From contig NZ_JARESG010000001.1 in NCBI RefSeq assembly GCF_029076445.1, positions 388,084 through 452,083 on the forward strand: 64,000 nucleotides of DNA. Reading direction: 5' to 3'. A model generated the notes under the pieces. It was not told where the DNA came from, ran no database searches, and saw only the letters and a list, made by a program, of their open reading frames with translations. This document shows positions 48,737-56,931 of the stretch, in pieces. How positions within the stretch are numbered: position 1 is the stretch's first letter; each line of letters starts with the position of its first letter. A program made the position numbers and the translations under genes. The stretch is from Pseudarthrobacter naphthalenicus. GTDB lineage: Bacteria > Actinomycetota > Actinomycetes > Actinomycetales > Micrococcaceae.

Positions 48737-49228
48737 CTACTTCTCCTGAACCGTTCCGAGCAGTGATTCCAGCTTCTTCCAAGTCTTAACGTTGCATTCG
48801 TTGTCGCGGCGGAAGCTTGTCCTGACTGACGTGCCATTGATCTCGCCGAAAACGTCCGCAATGTTCGCCTGGCTAACCCCTTCGCAATCTTCACTGGTTT
48901 CGGCGGGCTCGTACTCCAGGAGGTTCGGTTGCCGGTCCAAAACCTTGCAGGCGTCGTCGCCGTCCGGAAGATCTGTTCCTTCTACGGCGGAAGTACCAAC
49001 GCAAACAAGACGGTGTGTCGACTGTTGCCCGGCATTTCCGCTCAGGGTGGTCACAGTCAGCCGCACGCTTGGTTCCCCGGCTGACGGAGGGTACGTGGGG
49101 CTGGTGGTCTGGGTCGGTTGAAGCGTGGGTGTGGGCGAACTCTTGGGGGGCGCATCGGCAATACTGCATGAGCTGAGGGCTGTACCGGCAGCAACTATCG
49201 AGAGAATTACTTTGAGTGGGGTTCGCAT
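48737..49228 (-). CDS. lipoprotein with SSI (subtilisin-inhibitor)-like domain
   Basis: 163 residues from ATG 49228 with AAGGAG before it; lipobox ALSSC gives acylated cysteine 21. A Ser/Thr/Pro linker (30-52) leads to a domain with four cysteines at 76, 94, 115 and 145. The 115-145 spacing of 30 residues, the TSFRRDNEC ending and the following W (KTWKKLESLL) match the SSI family. The inhibitory loop of SSI follows its third cysteine, with Met as P1; here the equivalent is EGV, so glycine would be P1 and classical inhibition of subtilases is doubtful. No close gene partner; flanked by the membrane protein and rmlA. Confidence 0.6.
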   Translation of the reverse strand: MRTPLKVILSIVAAGTALSSCSIADAPPKSSPTPTLQPTQTTSPTYPPSAGEPSVRLTVTTLSGNAGQQSTHRLVCVGTSAVEGTDLPDGDDACKVLDRQPNLLEYEPAETSEDCEGVSQANIADVFGEINGTSVRTSFRRDNECNVKTWKKLESLLGTVQEK

Positions 49229-49389
49229 GATGCTCCTTGGCTGAAGTGCAGCCTTCGCGATAGTGGATCTGATCTGCTGATAGTGCCGGTGGCAATCGTC
49301 GTTACTACAGTTTCCAAGGTTTCCCGGCCAGCCGCGGCTCCTTGCGGTCCGACCCCTGCAGGAAGACCCTATTAGGGGAGAACGAAGCG

Positions 49390-50253
49390 TCACTCCTCCA
49401 GGAGTTCCAGAAGGTAGGCGCCGTAACCGCTCTTCACCAGCGGCTCCGCGCGGCGGCGCAGGTCGTCGTCGGTGAGGAAGCCCAAACGCCACGCTATTTC
49501 CTCCGGTGCGCCAATCTTCTGTCCCTGGCGATTTTCCACTGTCCGAATGAAGTTCGATGCGTCGCTAAGGTCGTTAAAGGTCCCGGTATCCAGCCAAGCG
49601 GTTCCACGAGGCAAGATTTCTACTTGCAGATCGCCGCGCTCCAGATACACCTTGTTGACGTCGGTGATTTCCAACTCCCCACGGGCCGACGGCTTGAGGC
49701 CCTTTGCGATGTCGATGACGTCGTTGTCGTAGAAATAGAGGCCGGGAACGGCATAGTGGCTACGCGGGGTGGTTGGTTTCTCCTCAAGGGACAGTGCCTT
49801 GCCTTCCCCGTCGAATTCCACCACGCCGTAGGCTGACGGATCCTTGACCCAGTAGCCAAAGACGGCGCCCCCCTTGATATTCGCGTGCCGGCGCAGTTGC
49901 GTGCCCATGCCTTGGCCGTAAAAAATGTTGTCTCCCAGAACCAGAGCAACGGTGTCGTCGCCTATGTGATCGGCCCCAAGGATAAATGCCTGCGCCAGGC
50001 CATCCGGGCTGGGCTGCTGAACGTAGGAAAGGTTGACGCCGAACTGCGAACCGTCACCCAGGAGTCGCTGAAACTGGTCCGAGTCCTGGGGCGTGGTGAT
50101 GATGAGAATGTCCCGGATGCCCGCAAGAATCAACGTGGACAAGGGGTAGTAGATCATTGGCTTGTCGTACACCGGGACCAGTTGCTTGCTGATGCCAAGA
50201 GTGATGGGATGGAGCCTGGATCCGGTGCCTCCGGCAAGGATGATTCCGCGCAT
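49390..50253 (-). CDS. rmlA: glucose-1-phosphate thymidylyltransferase RmlA
   Basis: 287 residues. Makes dTDP-glucose from dTTP and Glc-1-P, first step to dTDP-L-rhamnose. Signature [20 protein letters not shown] at the N-terminus, [11 protein letters not shown] with catalytic lysine, and later [20 protein letters not shown] and [10 protein letters not shown]. It is far from rmlB and the rmlC-rmlD fusion (10 kb) and on the opposite strand, with the glycosyltransferase cluster between. Confidence 0.94.
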   Translation of the reverse strand: MRGIILAGGTGSRLHPITLGISKQLVPVYDKPMIYYPLSTLILAGIRDILIITTPQDSDQFQRLLGDGSQFGVNLSYVQQPSPDGLAQAFILGADHIGDDTVALVLGDNIFYGQGMGTQLRRHANIKGGAVFGYWVKDPSAYGVVEFDGEGKALSLEEKPTTPRSHYAVPGLYFYDNDVIDIAKGLKPSARGELEITDVNKVYLERGDLQVEILPRGTAWLDTGTFNDLSDASNFIRTVENRQGQKIGAPEEIAWRLGFLTDDDLRRRAEPLVKSGYGAYLLELLEE

Positions 50254-50321
50254 TAGTCCATCATTGCCTTAGCTGTCGCGCGGGGCAAACTGGGGGGCTA
50301 AGCGTGGCACGGTAGAATTGC

Positions 50322-51524
50322 ATGTCAGTGTCAATTCCCATGAGCCGAACCGGAGCCCGCGTGTCATCAAAAAAAGCCCCTGCAGGACTCCTCCTGGGCA
50401 AGCCACTCGATCCCCGGAACAACAGCCTGAACCTCATCCGGCTGATCCTGGCCCTGGCCGTGTTGGTTCATCACAGCTGGCCGCTGACTGGTTCCGCTAA
50501 CGAGCCGGTCTTCGCCGGGGAGACGCTGGGCGGATGGGCGGTTTCTGGCTTCTTTGTAATCAGCGGCTACCTCATCACCGGCAGCAGGTTCAGCCACGGA
50601 CTAGGTGACTATCTGGTACACCGCGTGGCCCGGATCATGCCGGCGTTCATTGTCTGTCTGCTGACAATGGTGGCCTTCTTCGCACCTATCGGTTACTTCG
50701 TCGCTCGGGGAAGCCTGTCGGGTTATTTCAGCACGGCCACGTCACCGTTGAATTTCCTCATTTCCAACCTGACCTTGAAAATGAACCATTACGACGTTGC
50801 TGGAACGCCCCTCAATGTCCCCTACGCAGGGGCGTGGAACGGCTCGCTGTGGAGTCTCTACTATGAGTTTTTGTGCTATCTCGTAGTGGCCGCGCTCGGG
50901 TGCTTCGCGATTTTCCGGAAGTCCCCTTGGTTCCTTACCTTGATTTTTGCCGCTTCGGTCGCAGCGCAGGCAAACATTGACGTCATCAACCGGTACACCA
51001 ATGGGAACTTTGATGTAGTGCTGTTGTTGAAGCTCCTGCCGTTCTTCCTCGGCGGTGCTGTCCTGTTCGTTTGGAAGTCCCGGATCGGAATCCATTGGGT
51101 TCCGGCCGTCGCCAGCCTCATCGTGTCGCTGCTCATGGTTTCCGCTTTTCCGCTGTGGGGCGGTCAGGCGTCCGGGGTTCTGATTGCTTACGGCACCCTG
51201 TGGATTTCAACCTGGCTTCCGCAGCCCAGCCTCATCGCAAAGAATGACGTCTCCTACGGCGTTTACATCTATGCCTTTGCGTTCCAGCAACTGCTGGCAG
51301 TCTTCGGGGGCCAGGAGTGGGGCCTTGTCCTGTTTTCCTTGGCTGCCGCGGCCCTCACCATCCCTACGGCGATCGCGAGCTGGGTTTGGATTGAGCGGCC
51401 AGTGATGCGCAGAGTCCGCCGCAAGGATCACCGGCCCAAAGCCATACCGGTGGAGAGAACGATGGCTATCGCGCCTATTGAACAAGCTGCCACAAGGACC
51501 GACTCCGTACGTACTTCCTCGTGA
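50322..51524 (+). CDS. acyltransferase family 3 (OafA-like) membrane protein
   Basis: 400 residues, about ten membrane helices. Near residue 48 LAVLVHHSWPL carries the catalytic histidine, and FFVISGYLITG near 85 is the family hallmark. Members O-acetylate surface polysaccharide or peptidoglycan. No SGNH hydrolase domain at the C-terminus. The ATG has a weak ribosome site; ATG 50340 is an alternative. The next, truncated gene overlaps its stop. Confidence 0.8.
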   Translation: MSVSIPMSRTGARVSSKKAPAGLLLGKPLDPRNNSLNLIRLILALAVLVHHSWPLTGSANEPVFAGETLGGWAVSGFFVISGYLITGSRFSHGLGDYLVHRVARIMPAFIVCLLTMVAFFAPIGYFVARGSLSGYFSTATSPLNFLISNLTLKMNHYDVAGTPLNVPYAGAWNGSLWSLYYEFLCYLVVAALGCFAIFRKSPWFLTLIFAASVAAQANIDVINRYTNGNFDVVLLLKLLPFFLGGAVLFVWKSRIGIHWVPAVASLIVSLLMVSAFPLWGGQASGVLIAYGTLWISTWLPQPSLIAKNDVSYGVYIYAFAFQQLLAVFGGQEWGLVLFSLAAAALTIPTAIASWVWIERPVMRRVRRKDHRPKAIPVERTMAIAPIEQAATRTDSVRTSS

Positions 51525-51865
51525 CCGCTGGGCAGACCCGTCGCGGGGCCCAGCGTCGCGATACTCACCGTGCCGTGCCTGGCCGGAGCGGCTGGTTCCT
51601 CCAGGCCCCGCGGGCAGCCAAACCAGGCGCCCTGCTGAGGGGAACCGTCGCCTTTGTTGCTGCGGCCGCAGTCGTGATTGCGCTGCGCCTTACAGATTTC
51701 CTGACCGGTGGCTGGACCATCGGCCTGTTGTTGGCCTGCCTGTTGGCACTCCCTACAGCCCGGACATTTTCTGCGCGCATTGCCCTATCGCTCAGCCTGC
51801 TGCTGGGGCTGGTTCCTCTGCTTTGGTGGGTTCCTTCAGGGTTGGGCCCGTTGGGGCGGGGAAGG
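51521..51865 (+). pseudogene. truncated polytopic membrane protein gene
   Basis: GTG 51521 overlaps the acyltransferase stop (GTGA). About 115 residues of genuine product can be read: a basic N-terminus, then two or three membrane helices (GTVAFVAAAAVVIALRLTDF, then IGLLLACLLALP and LSLLLGLVPLLWWVP). At about 51865 the sequence passes into the IS30-type remnant and the frame ends after meaningless codons at 51922. The rest of the gene is missing; nothing related appears right of the remnant. It looks like the start of a large actinobacterial membrane protein of polysaccharide clusters. Confidence 0.65.
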
Positions 51866-52509
51866 GAATCGCCGGCTTCCCGCAGGTCCCGGATACTTTC
51901 CCGTTCTTCCAGCGAGAGGTAACGGGGGTCGATGGCCCTCTCCAGTGCGGCCAGCCCCGGCGATGCTGTTCCCAAGGCTTGTCCCGAAGGGGTGTCAAAG
52001 CTTTTCACTCCTTGTTTGTAGTCCACCACCCGCCCGTCCGGGTAAATACGTCCGCTGCCGGTCTTGCGGACCCCGGTATCCCACTCACCCGCGGTCGTGG
52101 GATGGATGCCCAACGCGCGGGCCGCGTCGCGGCGCGAATGCCCGGACTCGCGCAACCGGCGGAAGTCCTCCCGGCTGGGCTGATCGGCGCGCTTGCGGGC
52201 CAGCCCGGCCTTCTGGATCCACCGGTAACAGGTGTTCCTGTTCAGTCCGAGCTGCGCTGCGGCTTCCGTGGCGCTACCAAGCCGGCCAAACAGATCGAAG
52301 AAGGCATCTTTCTGGTCCGGCGAGGCTTCCTGCTTCCGGAGCTGCATCCCTGCAGCCCGTGTCCACCGATAACAGGCCATCTTGTCCAGACCGAGCTCGC
52401 GGGCCACCGACGCGACAGTCCCGCCACGGTCCAGAGCCTCGAAAAACAGATCCTTATCGAACTGGCTGCACGTCCTGTTAGAACGCGATCTTTCCGTTAA
52501 AGACGGCAC
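51866..52509 (-). pseudogene. truncated IS30-type transposase
   Basis: Probable start GTG 52509, just inside the inverted repeat. Three helix-turn-helix segments can be seen (GLDKMACYRWTRAAG, GLNRNTCYRWIQKAG, SRRDAARALGIHPTTAGEW) followed by a linker and RYLSLEERESIRDLREAGDSL, which is where IS30-type proteins begin their own HTH domain. After that the frame runs into sequence antisense to the truncated membrane gene. The catalytic domain is missing. Confidence 0.65.
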
Positions 52510-52550
52510 GGTCGTTGCAACTCCCAAAATCTCGGGGTGTTGCAACGACC
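52510..52550. repeat. 12-bp inverted repeat at the IS remnant end
   Basis: GGTCGTTGCAAC (52510-52521) and its exact complement (52539-52550) with a 17-bp spacer. The outer copy is the likely terminal repeat; the inner copy makes a hairpin that would overlap the transposase leader. Confidence 0.6.
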
Positions 52551-52604
52551 GCTAGAACTCAAGCTTCCGGTACCGCCGTCGCCTGCTGTTCCGCCGGCAA
52601 TGGC

Positions 52605-53699
52605 CTAGTAAGGCTGAACGTCCGGCTGCGCGTCAATCCATGTGCTGAGCCGTTCGATGCCCTGTTCCAAGTTGTACTGAGGCTTCCAGCCAAGCGTGGC
52701 CTTCGCAGCTTCGACGTCAGCCCAGGCATGCCGCACATCGCCCTGACGGTACTGGCCGGTGACGTGCGGATCCGGCGCGCCGTAGCGGGCCGCAATGATC
52801 TTGGCGGCGGTACCAATAGTTTGGAATTCCCCGGAGCCAATGTCCATCGGCTCTCCCTGAACGGTAGGGGAAAGTGCGCCAGCCACGATAGCCGAGGCTA
52901 CGTCGTCGATGAGGACGAAGTCCCGCCGGACCTCGCCGTCCTCATACAGCGGAATGGATTTTCCGCCCATAGCCATGCGGCAGAACAAACTCATAATCCC
53001 TGTATAGGGATTGATGAGGGACTGACCTGGTCCGTAGACGTTCTGGAGGCGCAGGATAACGGTCTCAACGCCGTACGACTTTGCCCAGGCCTGAAGGATG
53101 TTTTCCTGGGCAAGCTTTGTGGCGCCGTAGACGCTGACCGGAGCGGGGAAGGTCTCGGAGGCCTTCATGGCTGCAGGCGTGGCGTTGGGGAAATCCCACT
53201 GGGCCTTGTCCAGAGTGGCGCTGGTGCGCTGCCCGGGGTAAAACCGGTGGCCCTCAGCATCGTCCCAGGGGCCTTCGCCATAGACCGCGCGGCTGGAGGA
53301 CAGGACAATCCGCCGGGGGAGCTTGCCGTGGCGGTTCAATCCGTCAAGCATCTGCGAGGTACCCACTACGTTGACGTGCGCATGCCGCGTGGATTCCTCC
53401 AGCGACTGCCCCGTCCCGGTTTCGGCGGCGAGGTGGATGACGAAGTCGGGAGCGACGTCGGCGAGGACCTGGTCCCAGGTCTGTGCCTCGGTGATGTCAG
53501 CAACCACCAATTCGGCACCTTCGTGAAGCCCGCCGGGGCGCTCACCGGAGGCATGGATCTGCGGGTGCAGGTTGTCCACCACCACCACACGGCTGAAGTT
53601 AGCCACGAGGTCGCTTGAGATTGCGCACCCGATGAAGCCGGCGCCGCCGGTCACCAGGACCGTTCCCTGGGACTCGGCTTCGGGGTTCGTTGTTGTCAT
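52605..53699 (-). CDS. NAD-dependent nucleotide-sugar epimerase/dehydratase (SDR)
   Basis: 364 residues from ATG 53699 with AAAGG 8 bp before; an ATG at 53723 has no ribosome site. [16 protein letters not shown] is the NAD motif, VLSSSRAVYGEG and VYGATKLAQE give the Ser, Tyr and Lys of the extended SDR active site. Close to dTDP- or UDP-hexose 4-epimerases such as those of rhamnose or galactose type; substrate not certain. Last gene of a leftward five- or six-gene cluster of glycosyltransferases. Confidence 0.8.
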   Translation of the reverse strand: MTTTNPEAESQGTVLVTGGAGFIGCAISSDLVANFSRVVVVDNLHPQIHASGERPGGLHEGAELVVADITEAQTWDQVLADVAPDFVIHLAAETGTGQSLEESTRHAHVNVVGTSQMLDGLNRHGKLPRRIVLSSSRAVYGEGPWDDAEGHRFYPGQRTSATLDKAQWDFPNATPAAMKASETFPAPVSVYGATKLAQENILQAWAKSYGVETVILRLQNVYGPGQSLINPYTGIMSLFCRMAMGGKSIPLYEDGEVRRDFVLIDDVASAIVAGALSPTVQGEPMDIGSGEFQTIGTAAKIIAARYGAPDPHVTGQYRQGDVRHAWADVEAAKATLGWKPQYNLEQGIERLSTWIDAQPDVQPY

Positions 53700-53723
53700 G
53701 ATGGGCCTTTCTGAAGCTGACAT

Positions 53724-54611
53724 CTAGTTACCGAATGTGTGGCCAAGGAGGACCTTCGCGGCCGGGAAGTTCCTCCTGCCCACGGCCTTCGGCAAGAGGG
53801 CGAGTGCGTGGGCGCGGGACGTTAGGCGCAAATTTGCCGCGCGGGAGGCCTTGGTCCAGCCGTTGAGCCTGGCCTGTTCTGCCGATACCGCGAAGTACTC
53901 GCGTTCGCCGGCAAAGCGGGAGCCGTCAACCAACTTGGTGGATGAGGCACTTTCCGAGTGCCGGCGGTATGAAAAACACACTGTGGGCTCGAGGAGAAGC
54001 TGGTCTCCCCGGTAGACCATGTCCATCACCAGGGCGAGGTCTTGAATGATGGGGAAGCCGGAGCGGAATTCGACGGCACGAATCTTGTCAGTGCGGAAGG
54101 CGAGTGAAGGCCAGTAGAGCCAGTCGCCGTGCATCAGGTTGACCGCAAGAGACTCGCCGGACAGGAGACGCGGCCCTTGGGTCCGGGGCCGGACAAGGTG
54201 CTGCTTGGTTATGTCCACCAGTGTTCGCACTACGCTGCCGTCCCCGTCGATGACACGTACGCCAGGTTGGATGATGGCGGCCTCGGGGAACCTCTGATGG
54301 GCGGCGTTGATTACCCTCACGTAGTTGGGCAACAGGACATCGTCACAGCCCAGGATGACCATGACCTCCTCGGTAGCGAGGGCGACGCAGCTCTTGTAGT
54401 TCTCAGTAATTCCGGCGTTGTGCTCCTTGCGGATGTATTTAACGCGGGGGTCGTCGATCCCGGCCATGTACCGCTGGATCTCGAGGTCAGGGTAAGCGTC
54501 GTCAACGACGGTTAGGAGCCAGTCGTCAGAGTCCTGTTCGAGGACGCTGCGGACCGTCTGCTTCATGTAGTCCGGGTCGCCCCAGTAGGGAATGAAAATA
54601 TCAAGTGCCAT
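53724..54611 (-). CDS. family 2 glycosyltransferase
   Basis: 295 residues, GT-A fold: LDIFIPYWGDPDYMKQTV at the start, VVDDAYPD, and DXD-type ILGCDDVLLP near 94. Inverting transferase, likely adding a sugar to a lipid-linked chain in the cytoplasm. No membrane helix. Start ATG 54611 has a weak ribosome site. Upstream of the epimerase gene and separated by 24 bp from it. Confidence 0.8.
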   Translation of the reverse strand: MALDIFIPYWGDPDYMKQTVRSVLEQDSDDWLLTVVDDAYPDLEIQRYMAGIDDPRVKYIRKEHNAGITENYKSCVALATEEVMVILGCDDVLLPNYVRVINAAHQRFPEAAIIQPGVRVIDGDGSVVRTLVDITKQHLVRPRTQGPRLLSGESLAVNLMHGDWLYWPSLAFRTDKIRAVEFRSGFPIIQDLALVMDMVYRGDQLLLEPTVCFSYRRHSESASSTKLVDGSRFAGEREYFAVSAEQARLNGWTKASRAANLRLTSRAHALALLPKAVGRRNFPAAKVLLGHTFGN

Positions 54612-54643
54612 AAGGGATCCAATGCGTTTTGGGCAGTGCGGCT

Positions 54644-55060
54644 TTAGCCGCGGTCAAGGGGAGCGGGCTCGTTTGCTGATGAGGGCCGGGAAGACCCAGC
54701 CAATTCGGCGTCCATCCTGGCTTCCAGCCGTTCAATGTGGGTTCGCAGGATTGCTGCTTCCTCGGCCAGGGTGCGGGTCTCATCCTCAACCACAGAGATT
54801 TCCCACGAAAGGTGCAGGCAGACGCCCAGCGCCAACAGTATGGTCAAAGAGAACAGGAGGTTGGAAGGGACCTGCACGCCGAGGAGCTGGGCCGTATGAG
54901 CCAAAAGCTGCGGGAATGCCGCAAGGATCAGTGTGGCCAGACCGACCACCAGCCAGAGCGCCGCATACTTCTCGCGGAGCTTCTTCCGGCGGAGCATCTC
55001 GAAAACGAGGACGACGATGACGAGGGCAAGTATGAAAGCAGCCAGAACGGGCAAGATCAT
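54644..55060 (-). CDS. DUF2304 membrane protein
   Basis: 138 residues, three membrane helices (about 3-20, 34-52, 66-85) followed by a coiled coil (EDETRTLAEEAAILRTHIER). The DUF2304 family lies beside dolichol-phosphate-mannose-type GT2 enzymes as here: it overlaps the end of the 55057 gene by 4 bp. It may anchor that enzyme or help move its lipid product (inference). Confidence 0.8.
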   Translation of the reverse strand: MILPVLAAFILALVIVVLVFEMLRRKKLREKYAALWLVVGLATLILAAFPQLLAHTAQLLGVQVPSNLLFSLTILLALGVCLHLSWEISVVEDETRTLAEEAAILRTHIERLEARMDAELAGSSRPSSANEPAPLDRG

Positions 55061-55806
55061 GCACTTTCGAGTTGTGGGGAAGGTGTTTGGATCTGCGAGC
55101 GTCGCCGTGTCAGGGCGAAGAGCAGGGCAAACACCGACCGGCCTAGGTAGATGGCAGATTTCAGCGGGTTGTGGCTGGGCGTTCCGCCTTGGCGCGCCCG
55201 CATCTCCACGGGAACCTGGGTGATCACGCAGCCGGACCTGATGGCCACAACCAGCGAATCGATGGTGTCGCCCAGATACTCAGCCGGGTAGTGGTCGATA
55301 AACTGATCGATGCCACGACGATTGGCAGCCTTGAATCCAGAAGTGACGTCCGTCAGGCGGGTATGGGCCAGGCCGGAGATGACCTTGGCGAGCAGGACCA
55401 TGGCCCAGCGCCGTGGTCCCGTGACCTTGTAGGTGCCGCGCTCTGCGAAGCGGGCGCCGATGGCAATGTCTGCATCCGCCAAGGCAGCCAGCACCCGGGA
55501 AATTTCCTTGGGATCATGCTGGCCGTCCGCGTCCACCTGAATGACGGCGTCGTATCCGTTACGCTTTGCGTACTTGAAGCCGGCACGCATGGCCCCGCCT
55601 ACGCCAAGGTTGAAGGGGAGGTCCAGAACTACGGCTCCTGCCTCTCGGGCTACCGCAGCCGTGTTGTCCTGGGAACCGTCATTCACAACCAGAACGTCAT
55701 ATGTCTCACTCAGCGCCAGCACTTCGCGGACGGTATTGCCAACGGACTCCGCTTCGTTCCACGCCGGCATGATTACGAGGGCGCGGGTGTAGGGGGGGAT
55801 TGACAT
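55057..55806 (-). CDS. DPM1-like family 2 glycosyltransferase
   Basis: 249 residues. VIMPAWNEAESVGNTVREVL, LVVNDGSQDNTA and QVDADGQHDP with the DXD are as in polyprenyl-phosphate sugar synthases. It likely charges polyprenyl phosphate with a sugar in the cytoplasm for GT-C enzymes such as the one at 46641 (inference). No C-terminal membrane helices, which may explain the paired DUF2304 protein. Confidence 0.82.
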   Translation of the reverse strand: MSIPPYTRALVIMPAWNEAESVGNTVREVLALSETYDVLVVNDGSQDNTAAVAREAGAVVLDLPFNLGVGGAMRAGFKYAKRNGYDAVIQVDADGQHDPKEISRVLAALADADIAIGARFAERGTYKVTGPRRWAMVLLAKVISGLAHTRLTDVTSGFKAANRRGIDQFIDHYPAEYLGDTIDSLVVAIRSGCVITQVPVEMRARQGGTPSHNPLKSAIYLGRSVFALLFALTRRRSQIQTPSPQLESA

Positions 55807-55811
55807 AGGTA

Positions 55812-56885
55812 CTAATCTATACCAGAACCGCTGGCGGGGGTGGCGGGCGGCCCGGCTGCAGGCATTTCTGACGAGGCCGTTTGGGGCTTTCCCATGCCAT
55901 ATGCAGCGCGGATGTGGCGGAGGTAGAGATAGGCGTACAGGGAAGGCGTCAGCTTGAGTAACACGGCGCCGGCGCCGATGATTATGTGCACAGCGAGGGT
56001 CCGGTAAAGCATCCGCCAGCTAAGGTCTTTCCGGCACTCGGCCACTGTGGCGGCAGCGGCGGGTGAGCCGGTGCCGCGGGCGATCGCGCTTTGTGCCACC
56101 AGCAGGATTACCAGAGAGCGCATGCAGTCATAGGCGGCACCGTACTTACCCTCCTTGAACCGCTGGTCCAGGTGTTCGTTCAGGTGGTTCATGGCCACCG
56201 TGGTGTCCGCCACCGTGGGAACCCTGCCCCAGGTAAGGGAAGCATCCATGATGTAGTACCGATAAACCGGCGTATCGATGGATCGAACCCGGCGGGATAG
56301 TGAGTGCAAAATGACGTTGACAGCCATGTCCTCGAACCGTGCGGCACCTTCGGCGAACCGGACCTTGCTGAACAGTTCCCGCCGATACAGCTTGTCCCAT
56401 GGGAACGGAGTGAGCTGGTCGCACATGGCCAACCGGCAGGCTTCTGCGCCGTCGAATTCGCCGAGCGCGCGCGAACCATTGCGCGTTTCCGTGCCGTCCG
56501 GCTGCACCACGATCCGGCCGCCGACCACAAGGTCCACATCTGGTGCGGTGGCTGCGTGCATGGTTTCGAGGAATGCGGGCAGGTACTGGTCATCGCTGTC
56601 AATGAAGCTGATCCAGGATCCCCGGGCCGCATCCAGGCCGGCGTTCCGCGCGGCCGACACTCCCGCATTGGAGGGCAAAGCGATAACTGTCAGATTTTCG
56701 AACTCCTCCTCGAGCCTCCTGGCCAAATCCAGCGTTCCGTCGGTGGAGTGGTCGTCCACTATGACCAGTTCGAAGTCTGGGTCCGTCTGGGCCATGACAC
56801 TGCGCACCGCCCGTTCCAGGAAGCCAGCGGCGTTGTATGCGGGCAGAATCACCGTGGTCCGCGGACTGTCGGAATTGTTCGTCAC
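55812..56885 (-). CDS. family 2 glycosyltransferase
   Basis: 357 residues. RTTVILPAYNAAGFLERAVR, LVIVDDHSTDGTLDLA and WISFIDSDDQYLPAF with the DXD motif. The C-terminal third has a hydrophobic helix (LAVHIIIGAGAVLLKL) that probably lies at the membrane. Adjacent flippase gene (46 bp) and the DPM-like gene (5 bp) share direction, so all are in one operon for a surface glycan. Confidence 0.82.
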   Translation of the reverse strand: MTNNSDSPRTTVILPAYNAAGFLERAVRSVMAQTDPDFELVIVDDHSTDGTLDLARRLEEEFENLTVIALPSNAGVSAARNAGLDAARGSWISFIDSDDQYLPAFLETMHAATAPDVDLVVGGRIVVQPDGTETRNGSRALGEFDGAEACRLAMCDQLTPFPWDKLYRRELFSKVRFAEGAARFEDMAVNVILHSLSRRVRSIDTPVYRYYIMDASLTWGRVPTVADTTVAMNHLNEHLDQRFKEGKYGAAYDCMRSLVILLVAQSAIARGTGSPAAAATVAECRKDLSWRMLYRTLAVHIIIGAGAVLLKLTPSLYAYLYLRHIRAAYGMGKPQTASSEMPAAGPPATPASGSGID

Positions 56886-56931
56886 AGGTCTTCCTTCGTT
56901 GGGGTGGTCGGCGGGGGAGAGTGGTGTCAGA

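Larger units (their letters stand above)
51863..52550 (-). mobile_element. remnant of an IS30-family-like insertion sequence
   Basis: The reverse strand from 52509 leftward codes the N-terminal half of a transposase with helix-turn-helix segments, cut off at about 51866 before any DDE catalytic domain. The right end has an inverted repeat (see 52510-52550). The left end, with the catalytic part and its terminal repeat, is absent, so the element cannot move by itself. It separates a truncated membrane-protein gene from the epimerase gene. Confidence 0.65.

Noticed and set aside
51478..52500. Open plus-strand frame across the IS remnant
   Set aside because: It begins inside the acyltransferase gene and is antisense to clear helix-turn-helix segments.
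52515..53618. 367-codon open frame antisense to the epimerase gene
   Set aside because: The epimerase has full catalytic motifs on the other strand; this frame shows none.
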